Below the pieces are notes generated by a model. That model did no database searches. It saw only the letters and a list, made by a program, of their open reading frames with translations, and was not told the origin of the DNA. From Gemmatimonadota bacterium (lineage in GTDB: Bacteria; Latescibacterota; UBA2968; UBA8231), in assembly GCA_009845645.1 (NCBI GenBank), contig VXZF01000077.1, positions 1 through 5,402 on the forward strand: a stretch of 5,402 bases of DNA. The letters run 5' to 3'. Positions 1 through 4,400 of this stretch are shown one piece after another; the stretch's first letter is position 1; the number at the start of each line of letters is the position of its first letter. The position numbers and the translations under genes are program-made.

Positions 1-319
1 CCCCCACGTCCAAAAAGTCGGCGCGCGCCGCCCGGCACAAGCGGCTGGCAATGCCTTGACCTCGACATTGCGGCGCGGTAGCCACCTCGCCCAAACCACT
101 CAGTTCTGGGTTCCCCACCGCCGTAGTTAAATGGCTGCTGCCGACCGTGCGTCCACCCTGCTCCAAGAGATAGAACGTATCGCGGTTAAAGTCGCGTTCG
201 TCGCCGGCGTACGCAGGGCGATCGGCTTGGTAACCGTCCCCGAAAATCCCATCCCAAAAATCGATCAGCTCCTCGGTCAGGCCGGCCTCCAAAGGAGGCG
301 TCTCGACGCTTATCTGCAC
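1..319 (-). CDS. GNAT family N-acetyltransferase, 5' part (runs off left edge)
   Basis: This is an open frame of 106 codons from a GTG at 319 to the window edge, so the C-terminal part is missing. Residues 78-90 read GEVATAPQCRGQGIA, which matches GNAT motif A: a beta-4 strand followed by the Q/R-x-x-G-x-G/A loop that binds the acetyl-CoA pyrophosphate. It is followed by a helix (SRLCRAARADFL). The strand before it (TVGSSHLTTAVG, residues 58-69) fits the usual beta-2/beta-3 hairpin. GNAT enzymes move an acetyl group from acetyl-CoA to an amine; the acceptor here is unknown. The GTG is the only standard start between the upstream in-frame TGA (349-347) and the conserved part. It lies four bases after the isomerase stop. 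No Shine-Dalgarno sits at normal distance (GGAAGG is 15 nt away), so translational coupling is likely. Family assignment is firm; the exact start is less so. Confidence 0.8.
   Translation of the reverse strand, partial: MQISVETPPLEAGLTEELIDFWDGIFGDGYQADRPAYAGDERDFNRDTFYLLEQGGRTVGSSHLTTAVGNPELSGLGEVATAPQCRGQGIASRLCRAARADFLDVG
285..299. repeat. Small inverted repeat inside the start of the GNAT gene
   Basis: GCCTCC and GGAGGC form a perfect 6-bp inverted repeat around a 3-nt AAA/TTT loop. It covers about codons 7-12 of the GNAT reading frame. On the coding (minus) strand the second arm carries a GGAGG that resembles a Shine-Dalgarno and would be hidden in the hairpin. It may be a chance result of codon use, or may affect early translation. 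Confidence 0.35.
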
Positions 320-323
320 GGGG

Positions 324-1178
324 TTAAGCCGGAGCCTTCCACTTCTTCAATTGCCTCTTCCACACCCTGTCCAATTCGCGGCGCACCACCTGCACGTCCT
401 TCCAGCGGTCGGGGAAAACCGACAGATGATAGCCACCGGCAATCTGCTCGGGGCAAGCGAACATTTCCCGGCCCGGCTCGGCCGCTTCCAGCCAGCAGGC
501 CATGACCTGTTCAGCAAATTCCAGCCAATCGACGAATTCGGGGATGATCTTGCCCCTATGATCAATAGCGGGAATCATGGCGTGGTGCCCATTAAAGGGC
601 CTGAAATGAAACTGCTGCGCCAATTGAATCAGATCGACGCGCTCGGCTAGGCGCTCCCAGTAGGGTGGCGACAAATGCTTGATCACCGCCGGATGGGAAA
701 AGTCCCACGTCATTTTCAGCGGCTTCTTCTCCGCCTTCTCGTAACCAGCGGCCAAGGCATAGGTTTTTTCCGGTGTTTCCGTGCAGGTATCGCGATGCAT
801 CTCCACAGCCACGTCCATCTCCAAGTCTTCGGCCGCGTCCATCAAGCGCCGTGCCACTTCCACGGCCCGCGGGGTGAGCGTGTCGTGGTCGAGCATTTGC
901 ACGTTGACGCAGCGCGCTCCCGCCGCTTGAATTTCGCGCAACTTGGGCTCAATCTCGGGGATGCCGCCCAAGTCGGTGGTACAGGCAAAGACCAACCCCG
1001 AGGCCGCGACCTCATCCGGGGTCACCATGAAGACGCGCCCCACAAAGCCGTCGAAACCGGCGTCTTTTATTTTTTTGAGCTTTTGGGCCGCGCTCCACTC
1101 GCCCTTCTTGCCGCCGTATCCCATCAGGGAACCGAGGGAGCACATATGATAGATTTTAGGCCGCTTGATTCTCGCCAT
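324..1178 (-). CDS. Sugar phosphate isomerase/epimerase-like TIM-barrel protein
   Basis: This 284-aa protein looks like the xylose-isomerase-like TIM barrel (AP endonuclease family 2 fold) used by sugar isomerases and epimerases such as IolE and IolI relatives. Candidate divalent-metal ligands sit where this fold expects them at strand ends: E126 and H128 (VEMHRDT), D159 and H162 (WDFSH), H191 (QFHFRP, with H198/H199 after it) and E244 (ACPEQ). An N-terminal strand (PKIYHMCSLGSL) and the repeated strand-helix pattern (FDGFVGRVFMV, GLVFACTTDL, RCVNVQMLDHD) support the barrel. No signal peptide is seen, so it is probably cytoplasmic. An ATG two codons earlier (1184) abuts the AGGAGG directly with no spacing; the ATG at 1178 has a 6-nt spacer and is preferred. 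Its stop is four bases before the GNAT start. The substrate cannot be told; isomerase, epimerase or dehydratase are all possible in this fold. Confidence 0.8.
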   Translation of the reverse strand: MARIKRPKIYHMCSLGSLMGYGGKKGEWSAAQKLKKIKDAGFDGFVGRVFMVTPDEVAASGLVFACTTDLGGIPEIEPKLREIQAAGARCVNVQMLDHDTLTPRAVEVARRLMDAAEDLEMDVAVEMHRDTCTETPEKTYALAAGYEKAEKKPLKMTWDFSHPAVIKHLSPPYWERLAERVDLIQLAQQFHFRPFNGHHAMIPAIDHRGKIIPEFVDWLEFAEQVMACWLEAAEPGREMFACPEQIAGGYHLSVFPDRWKDVQVVRRELDRVWKRQLKKWKAPA

Positions 1179-1184
1179 GTTCAT

Positions 1185-1190
1185 CCTCCT
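1185..1190 (-). promoter_or_regulatory. Ribosome binding site that decides the isomerase start
   Basis: A perfect AGGAGG on the minus strand directly abuts the ATG at 1184 but lies 6 nt from the ATG at 1178. Normal spacing favours the second ATG, making the N terminus MARIKRP rather than MNMARIKRP. Confidence 0.75.
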
Positions 1191-1212
1191 TGGAGTGATT
1201 GTACTGCTGCGA

Positions 1213-1268
1213 TAGGGGCCGCTAATATATCGCCCGGATTCACGGGGACCAAACCGCGTAGGGGCCGC
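1213..1268. repeat. Direct repeat pair TAGGGGCCGC
   Basis: The 10-mer TAGGGGCCGC occurs at 1213-1222 and again at 1259-1268, 46 bp apart start to start. Both copies are in non-coding DNA. The style (GTAGGGGC-type cores) recalls dispersed intergenic repeats known from several environmental bacterial genomes, but that link is from memory and untested. Confidence 0.5.
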
Positions 1269-1280
1269 ACCGCATCCCGT

Positions 1281-1310
1281 ATCTGTGTCTATCTGCGTCT
1301 ATCTGCGGAT
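1281..1310. repeat. Decamer tandem repeat, three units
   Basis: Three exact-length 10-bp units stand side by side: ATCTGTGTCT, ATCTGCGTCT and ATCTGCGGAT. Units 1 and 2 differ at one base; unit 3 keeps the first seven bases of unit 2. They are flanked by a short inverted pair, GTATC (1279-1283) and GATAC (1308-1312). The array begins 9 bp downstream of the glycosidase-like stop codon as read on the minus strand. There are no spacers, which rules out CRISPR. Similar ATCTGYG-type chains are, from memory, common between genes in many uncultured bacteria. Confidence 0.7.
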
Positions 1311-1319
1311 ACCTTGCTT

Positions 1320-2879
1320 TTAATCAAAAGACGGGAAAAAGGTCAGATCAGCGCCAAAGTTATCCATTGCCACTACCTCGTCGCCGCGCAGCCGGGCGCG
1401 GATGGAACGGGTCCGATGCTGCAGGACCAACTCTTCTTCGGCCAAGGCAAAGCGGATCTCGATGGGAGCGTTCAAAGGCGGTTGGGCAAAGAAGAGGAAC
1501 CCGCTGTCTATGCGCGGCGGCGCGGTCCCTTCTACCACTAAGTCAGACGGTGCGACCCAGCCGGGTAGGCGCACCCACAACGGCCCCGGCTGCTTAACCT
1601 CAATGCGCAGGACATCATGCGTATAAGGGGATTCGACGCGCACGGCCTCGGTCTCGTGGTCAAAGAGCAGATTGACCCGATGCCCCGCCGGGCCGCTGCG
1701 CGCTATCTCCCGGTACACCTCGCACAAAGACGCCACAGCCCCGCCGACAATATCCATGTTGAAGCCAACACTCTCGGCTTCCACCGGCTCGTGACCGTAC
1801 GGCGCTGGAAAGCCAAAGGCTCCCTGGTGCCGCTGGGCCAAGTCGCGCAGGCCGTCCACGCCCTCGGGATTGGGCGGCTCATCAATGAAGGAAATATCGC
1901 GCAATTGCGACGGCAGCATATGCCCCCGCACAATGCGCTCGGCGTCTTGGAGATACTCGCTCCAGCCCCAGCGCCCCAAGATCAGGGCAGTCTCGACGAT
2001 GTCGCCAGTATTGTTGACTTCGCCTCGGTCGGGCGGCGCATCGGGATGCGTGCTTTCGACGACCCAACCCAACGGATCGCGCATAGCCCACAGGCCGTTA
2101 TCGTAAAAAGCCTTAACGCGCAGCAAGAGCGCCGCGTCGCCCGTCAGATCGGCCAACTGCGCCAAGGACGACATGACGCAAGTGACCGAGTGCGTGTGGT
2201 CGCCCAGTAGTTCCCGGTCGTGGTCGCCGTCCGCAGTGAAAAACTCACCCGTAATCTTCGCAGCCAATTCCAAAGCCAACTCCAAAGCCGGCCCATAGCC
2301 CGTCGCCCGATAGTACTTGACCAAAGGCCCCAAGGCCCGGGCTTCTCCCGGAATGAACAGACTCTCCCACGCCTCCAGTCCCAATCCCTGCAGCGCCGGC
2401 CGATCCCAGCCCTCGTCCGCGCTCCAATAGCGGTGAAACGCCTCAATACTGGCCTCAGCTAGCTCGCGCGCCCGGTCCGAGTCGCGGTACTGCACCAGCG
2501 GATAGAGCGCGTGGAAACCCTCGCGGATATTGTGCGGGATGAAGTTGACCAGTAGACCGTCCAACTCGGCCCGGTTGAGCGGCATGGCGATGGAGCCGCT
2601 ATACGAATAGAAGGCCGCAGCCGCGTGTTTTTCAATAGCCGCTTCATCTATTTCAACGCCTACCGCGTCCTCGGCGTTGAGCAAGGCATTGAGATGACGA
2701 CCGGGCACGTGTGCCTCCGAATGCGCGGTGCTGAAGCGCAGTTCGGCTTGGGGACGCACGCGCGAGCCAAAAAAGGGTATATCGTTGTCGTCGACATTGA
2801 AGACACTCGACATGGTGCGGCAACCCAATTCAATGGCACTGCGCACATCCGTGGTATTGACGTCTTGTAAACGAGTCAT
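1320..2879 (-). CDS. Six-hairpin glycosidase-like protein (GH127-like architecture)
   Basis: This 519-aa protein has an alpha-helical region (about 1-395) rich in helix-hairpin units typical of (alpha/alpha)6 toroids: KYYRATGYGPALELALELA (188-206), LADLTGDAALLLRVKAFYD (242-260) and WSEYLQDAERIVRGHMLPSQ (306-325). A beta-rich C-terminal region follows (about 400-515), with LWVRLPGWV (434-442), a phrase typical of the beta-sandwich that follows the barrel in GH127/GH146 beta-L-arabinofuranosidase-like proteins. Polar clusters GDHTHS (226-231) and RGEVNNTGD (285-293) are candidate active-site elements. The only cysteines are C20, C234 and C386, so the Zn-binding cysteine cluster of characterised GH127 enzymes is not evident; activity and substrate are open. 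No signal peptide is seen, suggesting a cytoplasmic enzyme acting on imported oligosaccharides. The ATG at 2879 has AGGAG six bases upstream. It starts 18 bp after the nitrilase stop, indicating one operon. It could also be a non-catalytic or differently specific relative. Confidence 0.7.
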   Translation of the reverse strand: MTRLQDVNTTDVRSAIELGCRTMSSVFNVDDNDIPFFGSRVRPQAELRFSTAHSEAHVPGRHLNALLNAEDAVGVEIDEAAIEKHAAAAFYSYSGSIAMPLNRAELDGLLVNFIPHNIREGFHALYPLVQYRDSDRARELAEASIEAFHRYWSADEGWDRPALQGLGLEAWESLFIPGEARALGPLVKYYRATGYGPALELALELAAKITGEFFTADGDHDRELLGDHTHSVTCVMSSLAQLADLTGDAALLLRVKAFYDNGLWAMRDPLGWVVESTHPDAPPDRGEVNNTGDIVETALILGRWGWSEYLQDAERIVRGHMLPSQLRDISFIDEPPNPEGVDGLRDLAQRHQGAFGFPAPYGHEPVEAESVGFNMDIVGGAVASLCEVYREIARSGPAGHRVNLLFDHETEAVRVESPYTHDVLRIEVKQPGPLWVRLPGWVAPSDLVVEGTAPPRIDSGFLFFAQPPLNAPIEIRFALAEEELVLQHRTRSIRARLRGDEVVAMDNFGADLTFFPSFD

Positions 2880-2897
2880 AGTTATCTCCTGTTAAAA

Positions 2898-3767
2898 TTA
2901 TCGGCCAGTGAGGGATGTCGATTGACCGTCCCCGTGCAATCTAATCTCGTTCTCCCAGCGCCGGTACATCTCAGGCCGGCGGTAATGGCGGAAGAACATC
3001 AGCGTCTCCCTGCGGCTCTCCGCTAGCGCCGACGCACTCAAGTCGGCGATGACCATCTCCTCCTCACTGCCGCTCTGCCCCTCGGCGATGACTGCACCGA
3101 GAGGGTCGCAGATGAAGGTCACTCCCGAAAACGTGCGACCAGCCCCGTTGTCGCCGACGTTATTGCAGATGGCGACGTACACGTTGTTGTCGTACGCGCG
3201 GGCGGGAACGTAACGCATCCAGCGAGCCCGCTTTTCTGCAGGGGTCTCCCCCGGTGAGGCATGGGGCAGGAAGATCACTTCGGCTCCCTTTTCCGCCAAC
3301 AGGGTGCTCAATTCCGGGAAGTGGGAATCGTAACAAATCTCAATGCCGTAGCGAGCCTTCCCATGGTCGAATACCGGCAGGTCGTCGCCATGTCTCCAAG
3401 TGCCGATCTCAGCATCGGGAACGTGCGTCTTGCGATAGCAGCCGACGTACCCCTCGGGGCCGCAGACGACCTGTGTGTTATAGACGATACCGCTGATGTC
3501 CCGTTCGAGAATACCGGCCAGCAGGGTAATCTGGCAGTTGCGTGCGATCTCTTCGAGCCTGCGGAGCGATTCCCCTTCGAGCGGCTCAGGCTCCGGCGTC
3601 GAGGTGTCGCCGGCATTGTACCCGCACACGCATAGCTCGGGAAAGCAGACAATGTCCACATCTTGCGCCACCGCTGCCTCGGCAAAGCGCTCAATAGTGG
3701 TTAGATTGCGATCTTGTTCCGCGACGCGGCAGTTCATCTGCACCGCGGCGATGCGTAGGTCTTGCAT
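2898..3767 (-). CDS. Nitrilase-superfamily carbon-nitrogen hydrolase (amidase/carbamoylase type)
   Basis: This 289-aa protein has the complete Glu-Lys-Cys triad of the superfamily: E44 in CFPELCVCGY, K113 in YRKTHVPD and C145 in IEICYDSHFPE. The N-terminal strand (LRIAAVQMN) and the later LPHASP and RAYDNNVYVAICN segments (the latter around the conserved fourth strand and substrate pocket) are all in family order, and the length is typical. Members hydrolyse amides, N-carbamoyl compounds or nitriles. The HVPD after the catalytic Lys and the absence of a fused domain fit the amidase/N-carbamoyl-amine hydrolase branches better than true nitrilases, but the substrate is not fixed. It is expected to be cytoplasmic. 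The frame stays open to 3842, but the ATG at 3767 is chosen because AGGAGG lies 10 nt before it and homologous N termini begin just before the LRIAAVQM strand. It is the first gene of the leftward run and is followed 18 bp later by the glycosidase-like gene. Confidence 0.9.
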   Translation of the reverse strand: MQDLRIAAVQMNCRVAEQDRNLTTIERFAEAAVAQDVDIVCFPELCVCGYNAGDTSTPEPEPLEGESLRRLEEIARNCQITLLAGILERDISGIVYNTQVVCGPEGYVGCYRKTHVPDAEIGTWRHGDDLPVFDHGKARYGIEICYDSHFPELSTLLAEKGAEVIFLPHASPGETPAEKRARWMRYVPARAYDNNVYVAICNNVGDNGAGRTFSGVTFICDPLGAVIAEGQSGSEEEMVIADLSASALAESRRETLMFFRHYRRPEMYRRWENEIRLHGDGQSTSLTGR

Positions 3768-3818
3768 CGGATTGGTTCCTCCTCTTCTATTATTCATCCC
3801 TCGGATTGGATAATCCTC
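3768..3818. promoter_or_regulatory. Divergent intergenic region between nitrilase and rhodanese genes
   Basis: This 51-bp spacer must hold, or overlap with, start signals for both directions. It is more AT-rich than its surroundings. TATTAT (3788-3793) and GATAAT (3809-3814) on the plus strand resemble -10 boxes, but neither has a good -35 at 17 bp. The 9-mer TCGGATTGG occurs twice (3767-3775 and 3801-3809), and GGATAATCC (3808-3816) is palindromic around its central base. Regulator binding is possible but unproven, and no promoter can be placed with confidence. Confidence 0.4.
3778..3783 (-). promoter_or_regulatory. Ribosome binding site that decides the nitrilase start
   Basis: A perfect AGGAGG on the minus strand lies 10 nt upstream of the ATG at 3767. 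The two earlier in-frame starts (3842 and 3797) lie upstream of it and would place it inside the coding sequence, so the shorter 289-aa product is preferred. Confidence 0.75.
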
Positions 3819-4379
3819 ATGCGCCGACTCAACCTCCACCAATTTAAGACAGTTCTCGTGTTTGCCCTACGACTGGTGATGTGTACTGGCGTCGCCGCGT
3901 CGGCACAGGAAGAAGGCAAGGACAGCACCATGTCCTGGTCCCTGACGCTGAAGACGATCCGCGCCAAGTTTCCGACAGTCGCCCATATCTCGACCGATAC
4001 GCTGCAATCCTGGCTCGACGAATCTCCACAGCGGGAAAACCTCCTGCTGTTCGACGTCCGAGAACCCGAGGAATATACCGTCAGCCATCTGCGGGGTGCC
4101 CGGCCAGCCCTCTCGAAAGACGAAGCCCTAAAAGCGCTCCGAGGAGTAGCATCGGACCAGCGTATCGTTTTGTACTGTTCCGTGGGGTACCGCTCGTCGG
4201 AACTTGCCCAGTTTCTAATGAAAAAGGGATATACGGAAATTTACAATCTGGAAGGATCGATCTTCGCCTGGGCAAACGAGGGGCGACCAGTTTACCGGGG
4301 AAAGGAGCAGGTGAAGGTCGTCCATCCCTATGACAAAACCTGGGGCAGATTATTGAAGAAATCGCTGCGGAAACAGTAG
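3819..4379 (+). CDS. Rhodanese-domain protein with predicted signal peptide
   Basis: This 186-aa single-domain rhodanese runs from LLLFDVREPEEYTVSHLRGA (75-94, the conserved strand and CH2-type motif) through the active-site loop CSVGYRS (120-126, catalytic C120 that would carry the persulfide) to NLEGSIFAWANEGRPVY (143-159). Rhodaneses transfer or sense sulfane sulfur; the physiological partner is not shown. Residues 1-29 look like a Sec signal peptide: a basic start (MRRLNLHQFK), a hydrophobic core (TVLVFALRLVMCTGV) and an AASA cleavage site before QEE. The region before the domain (SLTLKTIRAKFPTVAHISTDTL) resembles the lead-in of cytoplasmic homologues that start near M38. That internal ATG (3930) has an AAGGA 7 nt upstream, so it is a real alternative start. 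The frame also extends upstream to an ATG at 3762, but this overlaps the nitrilase start and lacks a Shine-Dalgarno. The gene converges on the ATPase gene with 21 bp between the stops. Confidence 0.85.
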   Translation: MRRLNLHQFKTVLVFALRLVMCTGVAASAQEEGKDSTMSWSLTLKTIRAKFPTVAHISTDTLQSWLDESPQRENLLLFDVREPEEYTVSHLRGARPALSKDEALKALRGVASDQRIVLYCSVGYRSSELAQFLMKKGYTEIYNLEGSIFAWANEGRPVYRGKEQVKVVHPYDKTWGRLLKKSLRKQ

Positions 4380-4400
4380 CAGGCCGCGCCTGTTACTGTT
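4372..4400. terminator. Bidirectional terminator-like hairpin between convergent genes
   Basis: A 13-bp stem with a 3-nt CGC loop joins AACAGTAGCAGGC (4372-4384) to GCCTGTTACTGTT (4388-4400). On plus-strand RNA all 13 pairs form if one G-U is allowed; on minus-strand RNA one A-C mismatch replaces it. The left arm contains the rhodanese stop codon (TAG, 4377-4379). The right arm begins one base after the ATPase stop as read on the minus strand. The following T runs are short (TTCTATCCTT on plus, TTTCC on minus), so this is a compact, imperfect intrinsic terminator or a transcript-end-protecting stem. Confidence 0.65.

Larger units (their letters stand above)
1179..1319. other. 141-bp gap between glycosidase-like and isomerase genes
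   Basis: No gene is visible here. The gap holds the isomerase ribosome binding site, a pair of 10-bp direct repeats and a three-unit decamer tandem repeat (both listed separately). I see no strong GC hairpin followed by a T run on the minus strand, so there is no clear terminator, and no convincing -35/-10 pair for the isomerase. Whether the upstream transcript reads through into the isomerase gene is therefore undecided. It is the only large break in an otherwise tight gene run, so it may be the boundary between two transcription units or the landing site of a small dispersed repeat. Confidence 0.6.

Noticed and set aside
131..505. Plus-strand open frame of 124 codons at the left end
   Set aside because: It overlaps the GNAT and isomerase genes on the opposite strand. 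Its product is low-complexity (P, S, R rich) and resembles no family.
1281..1310. CRISPR array
   Set aside because: The units are only 10 bp and directly adjacent, with no spacers.
1279..1312. Intrinsic terminator after the glycosidase-like gene
   Set aside because: Only a 5-bp GTATC/GATAC pair with a 24-nt loop is present, with no T run after it on the minus strand.
675..1541. Plus-strand open frame of 288 codons
   Set aside because: It lies antisense to the isomerase gene, the gap and the end of the glycosidase-like gene. Its translation is rich in H, R and G with no domain pattern, as expected for a shadow frame of GC-rich coding DNA.
1617..2210. Plus-strand open frame of 197 codons
   Set aside because: It lies wholly antisense to the glycosidase-like gene, with no recognisable motif and no neighbour on that strand.
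3762..3818. Longer rhodanese start at 3762
   Set aside because: It would overlap the nitrilase start codon, has no Shine-Dalgarno, and would bury the signal peptide behind 19 extra residues.
3870..3905. Lipoprotein signal (lipobox) in the rhodanese, around LVMC
   Set aside because: Methionine directly before the cysteine does not fit the lipobox consensus, while AASA before QEE fits ordinary signal peptidase I cleavage.
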